Positions 7,040-13,290 of a stretch of DNA of 13,335 bases are shown here, piece by piece. Source of the DNA: an uncultured Bacilli bacterium (lineage in GTDB: Bacteria > Bacillota_I > Bacilli_A > RF39 > UBA660); contig CAJUGF010000008.1 of the NCBI GenBank assembly GCA_910585915.1, positions 32,281 to 45,615 on the forward strand. The letters are read 5' to 3'. The first letter of the stretch is position 1, and the number at the start of each line of letters is the position of its first letter. The position numbers were made by a program, and so were the translations under genes. Under the pieces are notes generated by a model that saw only the letters and a program-made list of their open reading frames with translations, did no database searches and had not been told where the DNA came from.

Positions 7040-7658
7040 TTAAATATCTATTTCAAAATCATCCTTTCTCTTATCATCATGTTCTTTGCTAAAATTATAT
7101 TTGACCTTTAATTCATTAAATGTATCTTCCTTAATAATGCCTTTTTGGTATAACTCTTTTGAAAAATTAAAATATTTTTCTCGTTCTTTTTCTTTACCTA
7201 ATAGCTTATCTTTAATTAAAGACATTACTCGTAAAAATTTATCTTCCAAAATTCTAATGTTGTTTTTAATGAATGATTTTCTTCTTTGAGTTCTTCAATT
7301 TCTTTATCCTTATTTTTGGTAAAATTTTCTACTCTTAAAGTAAGTGCTTCATTATTTTCAGTAAGTGTTTTGATTTTTTCGTGATTCTCCTTAATTTCAG
7401 TATCTATATAATTTAGAATTACAGATAAATTTTTAATTTTCTTATATTCTTCATTTGTTTTACTAACTGAATCAATATAAGATACTAATTTGTCTTTATC
7501 TTCTTGTTTTAAAACATATTTTTCTTTTGAAGTTAAAGTTGTTTTTTAATCAATTATAATTTCTTTTACTTCTTTTGAATGAATGTCTAGTTCTAATAAT
7601 TTTTTATTGGCTATCTCCAAGTTTTCTTGATTTTTTTCTAAAAACAGAAAAAAATCAA
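7040..7658 (-). pseudogene. C-terminal remnant of a MobV/Pre-type plasmid mobilization relaxase
   Basis: Read leftward from 7638, the frame gives a Glu/Lys/Asn-rich coiled coil (EKNQENLEIANKKLLELD and so on). It has an in-frame TAA at 7548-7546, then continues to HSLKTTLEFWK, where a one-base loss near 7244-7246 shifts the frame. It resumes as DKFLRVMSLIKDKLLGKEKE and ends with the acidic DDFEIDI and a stop at 7040. The order coiled coil, FW-K/D-KF, FL/SLIKDKLFGKE-like block and a KERE-K segment resembles the tails of Pre/Mob proteins. The N-terminal relaxase domain, with its HUH metal site and catalytic residue, is absent. The 5' boundary falls at the tRNA-Thr terminator. It is therefore a 5'-truncated, twice-broken pseudogene and non-functional. 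Family assignment rests on remembered family features, not a search. Confidence 0.68.
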
Positions 7659-7674
7659 TTCAATCGAATTGATT
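7648..7674 (-). terminator. Rho-independent terminator downstream of tRNA-Thr
   Basis: On the minus strand a 9-bp stem AATCAATTC (7674-7666) and GAATTGATT (7661-7653) with loop GATT is followed by a T run to 7648. It lies about 40 bases after the tRNA 3' end. The Mob remnant begins right behind it. Confidence 0.7.
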
Positions 7675-7686
7675 CTATATCTAAAA

Positions 7687-7703
7687 GTTCGAATAGTTCG
7701 AAC
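7687..7703. repeat. Perfect inverted repeat GTTCGAA-TAG-TTCGAAC
   Basis: Seven-base arms with a 3-base loop, twelve bases past the tRNA-Thr CCA. On the minus strand the arm is followed by TTTT, so it may act as a first, short terminator hairpin for the tRNA. GTTCGAA also resembles the T-arm core of a tRNA. The loop is tight, so an operator or recombination site is possible but unsupported. Confidence 0.5.
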
Positions 7704-7714
7704 AGATTTCCCAA

Positions 7715-7790
7715 TGGTGCTGAAAACAGGACTCGAACCTGCGACCTACGCGTTACGAGGGCGTTGCTCTACCAACTGAGCTAATTCAGC
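7715..7790 (-). tRNA. tRNA-Thr, anticodon CGT
   Basis: A 76-nt cloverleaf with encoded CCA (7717-7715). Acceptor GCTGAAT pairs with TTTCAGC, with a mismatch at position 7-66. The D arm is GCTC/GAGC. The anticodon arm is ACGCC-CTCGTAA-CGCGT, with a C-C mismatch at 31-39. The T arm is GCAGG-TTCGAGT-CCTGT. The anticodon loop reads CT-CGT-AA, which decodes ACG. G1-C72 and C2-G71 fit threonine identity. Two stem mismatches are slightly unusual but do not break the fold. Confidence 0.93.
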
Positions 7791-7799
7791 ATCAAAACA

Positions 7800-7829
7800 A
7801 TTATATAATAATAAGATAGAAAAATTCAA
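7800..7829 (-). promoter_or_regulatory. Promoter for tRNA-Thr
   Basis: On the minus strand there is TTGAAT (7829-7824), an 18-base spacer and TATAAT (7805-7800). Only 9 bases separate the -10 from the first tRNA base, which would leave a very short 5' leader. Confidence 0.55.
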
Positions 7830-7848
7830 TGAAAATTGCAAAAAAAGA

Positions 7849-7876
7849 TTGAAATCTATAAATATTATGATATAAT
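7849..7876 (+). promoter_or_regulatory. Promoter for tRNA-Gly
   Basis: TTGAAA (7849-7854), 16-base spacer and perfect TATAAT (7871-7876), 18 bases before the mature tRNA 5' end. It is divergent from the tRNA-Thr promoter in the 104-base gap between the two tRNAs. Confidence 0.65.
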
Positions 7877-7894
7877 TTTAAGTGTCAATGAGAT

Positions 7895-7968
7895 GCAGGT
7901 GTAGTTCAATGGTAGAACTTTAGCCTTCCAAGCTAATAACGTGGGTTCGATTCCCATCACCTGCTCCA
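7895..7968 (+). tRNA. tRNA-Gly, anticodon TCC
   Basis: A 74-nt cloverleaf with encoded CCA. Acceptor GCAGGTG pairs perfectly with CACCTGC, discriminator T. The D arm is GTTC/GAAC, the anticodon arm TTAGC-CTTCCAA-GCTAA is perfect, and the T arm is GTGGG-TTCGATT-CCCAT. The loop reads CT-TCC-AA, which decodes GGA/GGG. Confidence 0.96.
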
Positions 7969-7980
7969 TTTAAAAAATAT

Positions 7981-8007
7981 CGAGCTATTTAATTAGTTCG
8001 TTTTTTT
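7981..8007 (+). terminator. Rho-independent terminator of tRNA-Gly
   Basis: Stem CGAGCTA (7981-7987) pairs with TAGTTCG (7994-8000), one G-U pair, loop TTTAAT, then seven T to 8007. It overlaps the stop and last codons of the convergent hypothetical gene. The T run there forms that protein's KK codons. Confidence 0.75.
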
Positions 8008-8771
8008 GTGTCAAAGTCCACGTTATTGCTAGAAGGCACATTGAACCACTCCTTAATATCATCAACTAAGCTATACCATTTTATTTGAACACAGAATCTA
8101 TCTTTTTCATATTTAGGATTAAAATCTAGACATCTAGCCTTAGGTTGTACAACGAGAGGTCCAAAATGAACTGCTGAAGATTGATAATCTCTTTGTGATA
8201 AAATCACCTTATATATATCTTCTCTTGAAAACCATAGAAAGTCATTATATTCACCATAAATCAAGGCATCAATATAAAAATCAGAATTATTCCCTTGTAG
8301 AATGAAGCGCTCGATCGCTAATTTAATCATTTCTTTTGTGTTAAAATACTGATTAATTTGACTGATCTCATGTTGATGTTTTATTTTATATCCTTTAACA
8401 TCCTGACGGATTTTCCCTTGACCATTTACAGTGCCATCAGCAAAATGATATCTACGATAATAATTTATAATTTTGATAGGAATGCCGCTTTGATATAAAA
8501 AATCAGTGAAATTACTAATACTATCTACATGGACAGAATTGCGAACACCCTTTTTAATACTAATACCTTTCATAACTCCGTCAGCTTTAATAAAAATATC
8601 TGATTTTTGTTTATAATGATTTCTCCAGCAAGTAAGTATCATATCATCATCTATATTTTCAAATAACTCTTTGAGAAAAGATTTTCCTCTAGAATCTAAT
8701 TCGGAAACTTTTTTTCGATTAAAATATTTAACAAATTCAAATTCATTATCAAACCCATTTATATTTGACAT
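7989..8771 (-). CDS. Conserved hypothetical protein with possible PD-(D/E)XK nuclease-like core
   Basis: A 260-aa soluble protein, no signal peptide or membrane helix, start MSNINGFDNE. I do not recognise a named family, though the sequence feels like a widely scattered Firmicute hypothetical. The region from about 45 to 85 (KSDIFIKADGVMKGISIKKG, 56-75) places Asp58 in a beta strand, then a turn, then S-I-K73. This recalls D-x(n)-(E/S)-x-K of the PD-(D/E)XK nuclease fold, with E36 or D41 as a possible preceding acid. The C-terminal part has a conserved-looking PKARCLDFNPKYEKDRFCVQ (210-229). ATG 8771 is chosen over an in-frame ATG at 8783 because GGAGG (8781-8777) lies 5 bases upstream. It is the last of four leftward genes and lies next to a tRNA, a common accessory setting. 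Nuclease function is inference only. Confidence 0.6.
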   Translation of the reverse strand: MSNINGFDNEFEFVKYFNRKKVSELDSRGKSFLKELFENIDDDMILTCWRNHYKQKSDIFIKADGVMKGISIKKGVRNSVHVDSISNFTDFLYQSGIPIKIINYYRRYHFADGTVNGQGKIRQDVKGYKIKHQHEISQINQYFNTKEMIKLAIERFILQGNNSDFYIDALIYGEYNDFLWFSREDIYKVILSQRDYQSSAVHFGPLVVQPKARCLDFNPKYEKDRFCVQIKWYSLVDDIKEWFNVPSSNNVDFDTKKRTN

Positions 8772-8807
8772 AATATCCTCCATCTCTAAAAATTAGAAGC
8801 AAGGAGT

Positions 8808-8813
8808 ATTATA
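8808..8813 (-). promoter_or_regulatory. Possible -10 for the hypothetical gene at 8771
   Basis: TATAAT on the minus strand, about 37 bases before the ATG. No convincing -35 at the right distance. The gene sits 114 bases after the ASCH gene, so a separate promoter is reasonable. Confidence 0.35.
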
Positions 8814-8885
8814 AAATCATTCTAAAAAAATACTAGCAAATCGACAAATCTTGCCAAAAAAGCATTAAAATATCAGTATTAATCA

Positions 8886-9437
8886 TCAAAAGATATTATC
8901 AAATTCTTTATTTTGCCTATATAAAGAATCTAGTATCTTAAATTGTTTTGTTTCTTTTAATTCACTTACTGACATAGCTAAGTTCTCGTAATAAATTTCA
9001 TCATGTTGATGAATGAAAACCTTTCTGTTCAATAATTGACGTTCTAATAATATTTTTAACTTTGGATGATTATCCAAAACAAAATACATTTGTGGAGGCA
9101 TAAAACCTGGAATTTGTTGCCTAATTTCATTTAAAGAGATGGGGTTATCAAATAAAATTAAAGATTTAATAGGAATAGCATAAATATCTCTTTTTAAAAT
9201 ATATTTATCAACTCTCTTTAAAGTTTCAGAATAATTTAAGTATTTACTTCTAGTAAGATCAAGGCGGATAGGCTTTCCAAGTTCCATAATCCCAACCACT
9301 CGTCTAGATTTTCCACTTAAATACAAGTATGCTTTAACTTCTTCATTACAAAATCGTTTTCGATACTCATATTTTTTGATGCCATATAACAGTGGTTTAA
9401 AATATTCAGGACGAAAACTTAAAAATATCTCTTTCAT
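8886..9437 (-). CDS. ASCH (PUA-like) domain protein
   Basis: A 183-aa protein. Residues 1 to about 122 match the ASCH fold of the PUA-like superfamily: FLSFRPEYFKPLLYGIKKYE (5-24) followed by YRKR is the typical opening, VVGIMELG (47-54) is the central strand, and PPQMYFVLD (114-122) closes the barrel. The remaining 60 residues are a polar helical extension of unknown role. ASCH domains are thought to bind RNA or nucleotides, and some hydrolyse modified cytidines, but this protein's activity cannot be read from sequence. It has its own likely promoter (extended -10 at 9471-9466) and AGGAG about 11 bases before the ATG, a rather long spacing. It lies between the unknown 128-aa gene upstream and the nuclease-like gene downstream, all leftward. 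Confidence 0.75.
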   Translation of the reverse strand: MKEIFLSFRPEYFKPLLYGIKKYEYRKRFCNEEVKAYLYLSGKSRRVVGIMELGKPIRLDLTRSKYLNYSETLKRVDKYILKRDIYAIPIKSLILFDNPISLNEIRQQIPGFMPPQMYFVLDNHPKLKILLERQLLNRKVFIHQHDEIYYENLAMSVSELKETKQFKILDSLYRQNKEFDNIF

Positions 9438-9465
9438 TCAAAAATGAACTCCTAACTACAATTAT

Positions 9466-9496
9466 ATTATAACAATGTTTGAAAAAAGAGTTTCAA
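9466..9496 (-). promoter_or_regulatory. Likely promoter for the ASCH gene
   Basis: The minus strand has TGTTATAAT, an extended -10 (TATAAT at 9471-9466), with a TTGAAA (9496-9491) at a loose 19-base spacing. The -10 lies about 29 bases before the ATG at 9437. Confidence 0.45.
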
Positions 9497-9517
9497 AAAA
9501 TATAATATCCATTAAAA

Positions 9518-9904
9518 TTACAACTCCAGCAATTTCCTTCTTGAATCCAAACTTCGTGAGAGAATTATTCCTTCCTTTGGATGAGGTAAAAATAAACTAC
9601 TATGCTCATCATATAAACTATGACAAGATGACTCATCCAAAAGTTTTAAATTTTGAATTAAACAGCTAGCTTCTCGAATATCATCAAAGTGAGAAAAATG
9701 AAGAATTGGATACTTTGGAGAATTAAAAAATAAATCAATGCTTTGCTTTTGAGAATTCAAAAAAAACAAAATATTACGATAAAACTGATAACTAATAATA
9801 GCAAAATCATTAGACGAGTGCTTTAAAAACTCAGGAGCATTCATATCAGTTTTGAAATAGACACTGATTGGATGAATCACTTCTCCAAGAAAAAATTGTT
9901 GCAT
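9518..9904 (-). CDS. Unknown 128-aa protein paired with the amidoligase
   Basis: Start MQQFFLGEVI; the ATG at 9904 follows AGGTG (9914-9910) with about 5 bases spacing, so an in-frame TTG one codon earlier is not needed. I do not recognise the family. It is a soluble alpha/beta-looking protein with aromatic-rich strands and helices (FAIISYQFYRNILFFLN around 35-51), a HFSHFDD stretch (about 69-75) and a polar C-terminus. There is no signal peptide. It begins 24 bases after the amidoligase stop on the same strand with no terminator between, so the two are almost surely one operon. Known amidoligase neighbourhoods often carry gamma-glutamylcyclotransferase-like or amidotransferase partners, but the motifs of those are not seen here. 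It could be a substrate, cofactor or regulator of the amidoligase; this is inference. Confidence 0.7.
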   Translation of the reverse strand: MQQFFLGEVIHPISVYFKTDMNAPEFLKHSSNDFAIISYQFYRNILFFLNSQKQSIDLFFNSPKYPILHFSHFDDIREASCLIQNLKLLDESSCHSLYDEHSSLFLPHPKEGIILSRSLDSRRKLLEL

Positions 9905-9928
9905 CAAATCACCTACAAAATTATATGG

Positions 9929-10924
9929 TTAAGGGCACATAATATTTCCTTTTTTTCGAATAAGTGTTTCCTCCTTTATATAAGTCTTTAAGAAGAATGC
10001 TTTATCAAGGTTATTATCAAAAATAAAATCGGCAAGAATAAGAGCTTTATTGAAATAAAATTTTGCACAATTTTCTAAAGTATAGTCTTCCATATTATAA
10101 TTACATATCATTTTGTCAATGAGATCAAAATCATTTGTTTCGTTTTTAACACTCATTAATAAACGTCCAAAGAAAAGAACTCGTATTTGCCAAAGAACTA
10201 CGTCAAGTGTTCCATCAGGATTTCGAAATTCAATAGTGCCATCTTCTCTAAAAAAATCGCGAAAAGAAAGGCTACTCAATCGATAGCGTGGTATTTCTAA
10301 GGAAAAAGAATCATAATTCAGTTTTTTGGTATGATAATTCAAATAACAGTACAAAGAAGGCCCACAAACTCTTGCAGCATGAATTTGATATTTTCTTCCA
10401 CCACTAGACCGTTGGTTACCAAATCGAATAACAACGTCTTCAAAAACAATCCATAGCTTTATAAATCGTTCAAGATAAAGAAGACTATCTTCTAGAATAT
10501 TTTTTCCTATATGAATATGACCACCGCAGAATTCATTAATTAAAGCACCATGCATCTTTAAAAATTCAAGAACAATTTTAATACTTTCCCAACTATTTTT
10601 TTTATCATATGACTTGGGAGTAGTAATCTCTCCACCATACAAAGAACCATTTTTAAAAAAAGAAATAATTCCTTGTTCCTCTTCTTTCACTTGCCACCCA
10701 TACATCTTTTCTCTATCAATATAATTTGAAACAAAAGATAGCATCAGAGAAACGAATTCAATCTCAAGCCCAAAAGATAAAGAAGGATCCAAATGAAGAC
10801 TATCTTGATAGTTTACTCCAAAAGAAGTAAGGGAAGTAAGCAATACTTGTTTTTCTTCAACACTTAGTTTAGAAAAAGAGTTATTGTGATTTCGATCAAA
10901 AATAAAAAATGTATCCTTTTTCAT
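9929..10924 (-). CDS. Amidoligase_2-family ATP-dependent COOH-NH2 ligase
   Basis: A 331-aa protein of the putative amidoligase family, which belongs to the glutamine-synthetase/gamma-glutamylcysteine-ligase fold and is predicted to form amide bonds with ATP. Motifs in order: FGLEIEF (51-57) with the metal-binding acids; NGSLYGGEITTPK (92-104); CGGHIHIG (133-140); a basic RSSGGRKYQIH stretch (172-182); TIEFRNPDGTL (230-240) with Glu232 and Arg234. All expected active-site regions appear intact and the length is normal for the family. GGAG (10939-10936) lies about 11 bases before the ATG, and a near-consensus promoter overlapped by an inverted repeat lies upstream. It leads an operon with the 128-aa unknown. 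Substrates are not known. Family members have been proposed to act in peptide or protein tagging and small-molecule synthesis. Confidence 0.85.
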   Translation of the reverse strand: MKKDTFFIFDRNHNNSFSKLSVEEKQVLLTSLTSFGVNYQDSLHLDPSLSFGLEIEFVSLMLSFVSNYIDREKMYGWQVKEEEQGIISFFKNGSLYGGEITTPKSYDKKNSWESIKIVLEFLKMHGALINEFCGGHIHIGKNILEDSLLYLERFIKLWIVFEDVVIRFGNQRSSGGRKYQIHAARVCGPSLYCYLNYHTKKLNYDSFSLEIPRYRLSSLSFRDFFREDGTIEFRNPDGTLDVVLWQIRVLFFGRLLMSVKNETNDFDLIDKMICNYNMEDYTLENCAKFYFNKALILADFIFDNNLDKAFFLKTYIKEETLIRKKGNIMCP

Positions 10925-10952
10925 AACTCATCTTCTCCATTTGCGAAAAACT

Positions 10953-10981
10953 ATTTTAAATATATTTAAAAATAAAGTCAA
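10953..10981 (-). promoter_or_regulatory. Sigma-A-type promoter for the amidoligase operon
   Basis: On the minus strand: TTGACT (10981-10976), 17-base spacer and TAAAAT (10958-10953), about 28 bases before the ATG. The -35 falls inside the inverted repeat at 10966-10995. Confidence 0.6.
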
Positions 10982-10995
10982 TGCTTTATTTTTAA
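10966..10995. repeat. Perfect 12-bp inverted repeat over the amidoligase -35
   Basis: TTAAAAATAAAG (10966-10977), loop TCAATG, CTTTATTTTTAA (10984-10995). It lies between the divergent amidoligase and mutY genes, where neither needs a terminator, and covers the -35 box. Operator function is inference; it is purely A+T in most pairs, so chance cannot be excluded. Confidence 0.5.
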
Positions 10996-11038
10996 TGACT
11001 TATTTTCTGAAAATTGATAAACTGGAAATGTGATATAT

Positions 11039-12079
11039 ATGCAAGAGTTAAAACAAATAGTAAAGCCTTTGCTAACATGGTTTGAAAAAGAAAAAAGAGA
11101 TCTTCCATGGAGACATACATCAGATTCTTATAAAATATGGATTTCCGAAATCATGCTCCAGCAGACCAGAGTAGAAGCTGTAAAAGTATACTATGAAAGA
11201 TTTTTAAAAGAATTACCAACCTTACAAGATTTAACAAATACATCAGAAGATAAATTACTAAAACTTTGGGAAGGATTAGGATATTATAGTAGAGCAAGAA
11301 ATTTAAAAAAATGTGCAGAACAGTTAATTCAAAACAACCAAACAGAATTGCCAAGAGATTATGAATTATTAAAAAAACTTCCTGGGATTGGTTCATACGC
11401 AGCAGGATCCATTGGATCCATTGCCTATAATTTAAAAACCCCAGCTATTGATGGGAATGTTCTAAGAGTTATGACAAGAATATTTGAAGATGATAGAGAT
11501 ATTATGAGAGAAAAAGTAAGGAAAGAATATTTTGAAGAAATATCAAAAATCATGCCTGATAATACTAGAGATTTCACTGAAAGTTTAATGGAACTAGGAG
11601 CACTGATTTGTGTTCCAAATGGAGAACCATTATGTAAAAAATGTCCTATATCCTTTCTATGTCAAGCATTTATTCATGGAACAACAAATAAATATCCAAA
11701 TAAGAAAAAAGAAGCTAAGAGAAAAATAGAAATTAAAACAATTATCATTTTAGAATATAACGAGAAAATTGCAATTCAAAAAAGACCTAGTACTGGTCTT
11801 CTAGCCTCTATGTATGAATTTTATAATTGTGAGAATAAGTTATCAGAAAAACAGCTGATAGAATATTTAAAAAAAGATAGAGTAGAGTTAAAAGATATCA
11901 CTGCTTTAGGAGATACAAAACACATCTTTTCTCATATCGAATGGCATATGACAGGATATTTAGTTCATTGCAAAAAAATAAATGAAAATAGATTTCTTTG
12001 GGTAACACCAGAAAAGCTTGAAAATACCTATTCACTTCCTACAGCATTTCACTTTTATGCAAAACAAATAAAAAGGTGA
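11039..12079 (+). CDS. mutY: Adenine DNA glycosylase MutY
   Basis: Removes adenine mispaired with 8-oxoguanine in base-excision repair. 346 aa from the ATG at 11039, chosen because GGAAA lies about 10 bases upstream; a GTG at 11030 is too close to that site. Domains: HhH glycosylase (1 to about 210) with catalytic Glu37 in EIMLQQT, hairpin LPGIGSY (114-120) and Asp138 in PAIDGN; a 4Fe-4S loop with Cys191, Cys199, Cys202 and Cys208; and a C-terminal NUDIX-like 8-oxoG recognition domain (about 230-346) with the FSH loop in KHIFSHIEWHM (294-304). The first cysteine spacing is x7 rather than the x6 of E. coli, a variant I recall in Firmicutes. Full length, no sign of damage. It is divergent from the amidoligase and 55 bases from the GH25 gene. 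Confidence 0.94.
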   Translation: MQELKQIVKPLLTWFEKEKRDLPWRHTSDSYKIWISEIMLQQTRVEAVKVYYERFLKELPTLQDLTNTSEDKLLKLWEGLGYYSRARNLKKCAEQLIQNNQTELPRDYELLKKLPGIGSYAAGSIGSIAYNLKTPAIDGNVLRVMTRIFEDDRDIMREKVRKEYFEEISKIMPDNTRDFTESLMELGALICVPNGEPLCKKCPISFLCQAFIHGTTNKYPNKKKEAKRKIEIKTIIILEYNEKIAIQKRPSTGLLASMYEFYNCENKLSEKQLIEYLKKDRVELKDITALGDTKHIFSHIEWHMTGYLVHCKKINENRFLWVTPEKLENTYSLPTAFHFYAKQIKR

Positions 12080-12134
12080 CAAAATCCTACGCAAAAATTT
12101 CATTTCTTCATAAATAATATTAGGAGGTGAAAAA

Positions 12135-13025
12135 ATGCGAAAAGGGATTGATGTCTCAAGCTATCAAGGAAATATAAATTGGGAACAAGCAAAAGACCAT
12201 ATCGACTTTGCTATTATTCGATGTGGATATGGAAATAATATAGTAAGTCAGGATGATATCAAATATGAAAGAAATGTAGAAAATTGTACCAGCCTAAAAA
12301 TTCCCTTTGGTGTATATCTATATAGCTATGCAACGAATTTAAAAATGGCCCAGAGTGAAGTTGATCACACCCTTCGTTTAATTAAAGACTATCAATTGGA
12401 GTATCCCGTTTTTTTAGACGTTGAAGATAGAAGCCAATTAAACTTACCAAAAGAAGAATTAATAAACATTGTAAAATATTATTGTGAAAAGATAGAAGCC
12501 GCAGGATACTATGTAGGAATATACGCAAGTTTGAGTACGCTAAATGGAATATTAAATAGTGATGAATTATCAAAGTACGATAAATGGGTAGCAGAGTGGA
12601 GTAAAGATTTTTCATACAAAGGTAGTAGTGGACTATGGCAAAACACTAATAATGATAGCATTCCTGGCATTGATACAAGAGTAGATGGTGATATTGCATT
12701 TTATGATTATCCAGAGATTATTCGAAAAAACGGTTTAAATCATTTAGAAACAACAGAAAAAACGGAATTAAAATATAAGACAGGAGAAACCCTTTACCTA
12801 AATGGACCTCTATATCAAGATGAAAAAGGAGAAAAAGTAATTAAGAATTATAAAAACAAGATCGTAACCATTACTAAAACCAACAATACCCCAAATACTA
12901 AGGCTCCATATGAAGTAGATAAAATCGGGAACGTTGAAGAAAAGTCATTAACAAAAGATAAGTTGACAAGTCCATGTGTATTTGTTAAAATTATCCAATT
13001 CATTATGAATTTATTTAAGAAGTAA
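12135..13025 (+). CDS. GH25 family lysozyme with C-terminal SH3-like domain
   Basis: A 296-aa N-acetylmuramidase that cleaves peptidoglycan glycan chains. The GH25 domain (about 1-200) shows RKGIDVSSYQG (2-12) with catalytic-site Asp6, FLDVED with the acid pair Asp95/Glu97, and GYYVGIYAS and WVAEWSK strands further on. Residues about 215-275 look like a bacterial SH3-type wall-binding module (TGETLYLNGPLYQDEKGEKV). The last residues are hydrophobic, then KK. The N-terminus begins directly with the catalytic domain, with no signal peptide or anchor. It would therefore need a holin, non-classical export or cell lysis, as for phage endolysins, though no phage genes are near. AGGAGGTGA (12122-12130) is a near-perfect ribosome site. 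Its stop lies in a terminator stem. Confidence 0.88.
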   Translation: MRKGIDVSSYQGNINWEQAKDHIDFAIIRCGYGNNIVSQDDIKYERNVENCTSLKIPFGVYLYSYATNLKMAQSEVDHTLRLIKDYQLEYPVFLDVEDRSQLNLPKEELINIVKYYCEKIEAAGYYVGIYASLSTLNGILNSDELSKYDKWVAEWSKDFSYKGSSGLWQNTNNDSIPGIDTRVDGDIAFYDYPEIIRKNGLNHLETTEKTELKYKTGETLYLNGPLYQDEKGEKVIKNYKNKIVTITKTNNTPNTKAPYEVDKIGNVEEKSLTKDKLTSPCVFVKIIQFIMNLFKK

Positions 13026-13044
13026 CTACTTTTACTTCTTTTTT
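13017..13044 (+). terminator. Rho-independent terminator of the GH25 gene
   Basis: Perfect 9-bp stem AAGAAGTAA (13017-13025) with TTACTTCTT (13032-13040), loop CTACTT, then T run to 13044. The stop codon TAA is the end of the left arm. The next gene starts only 16 bases later, so read-through would be needed for shared transcription. Confidence 0.83.
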
Positions 13045-13060
13045 CATACGGAGGAATATT

Positions 13061-13290
13061 ATGGATACAAATGAATTAAAAAGGATTGAAAATATAATGC
13101 ATAAATATGAGTATGCGAAAGAAATATTAGAAACCCAAATAGATGTTATGATTAAAAACTTCACTTATCAACATGGCTACAATCCTGTAGAACACGTCAA
13201 AGGTAGAATAAAAAGCGAAGAAAGTATTAAAAAGAAGCTAGAACGGCATCAAAAAGAATATACGGATGACAACATTATTCGTTATGTAAA
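13061..13290 (+). CDS. RelA/SpoT-type small alarmone synthetase, N-terminal fragment
   Basis: About 76 genuine residues from the ATG at 13061, preceded by GGAGG (13050-13054). A helical N-terminus (KRIENIMHKYEYAKEILETQ) leads to NPVEHVKGRIKSEESIKKKL (41-60), the conserved start of the ppGpp synthetase domain in YjbM/YwaC (RelQ/RelP)-type GTP pyrophosphokinases, where GRIK contacts the nucleotide. The family would next continue with a D-IAGVRI-like strand, but the sequence switches to adapter after base 13290. The frame reads on by chance through the adapter to TGA at 13328-13330, giving a spurious tail DRKSTRQNSSHW. The catalytic residues lie beyond the contig. The fragment is too short to separate RelP from RelQ types. 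Confidence 0.82.

Noticed and set aside
7086..7289. A 67-codon plus-strand open frame
   Set aside because: Antisense to the Mob tail, hydrophobic-looking only because it mirrors a Lys/Glu-rich coiled coil.
7575..7784. A 69-codon plus-strand open frame ending GAENRTRTCDLRVTRALLYQLS
   Set aside because: Its second half is the antisense of tRNA-Thr, a familiar annotation artefact, and its first half is antisense to the Mob remnant.
9479..9498. TTTGAAA-loop-TTTCAAA inverted repeat as terminator of the amidoligase operon
   Set aside because: No T run follows the stem in the leftward direction, and it overlaps the likely ASCH promoter.
9475..9669. A 64-codon plus-strand open frame
   Set aside because: Antisense to the end of the 128-aa gene and its downstream gap; no good ribosome site and no family resemblance.
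11402..11422. Direct repeat of GGATCCATT in mutY
   Set aside because: It encodes the GSIGSIA segment of the hairpin region, as expected from the protein; not a functional DNA repeat.
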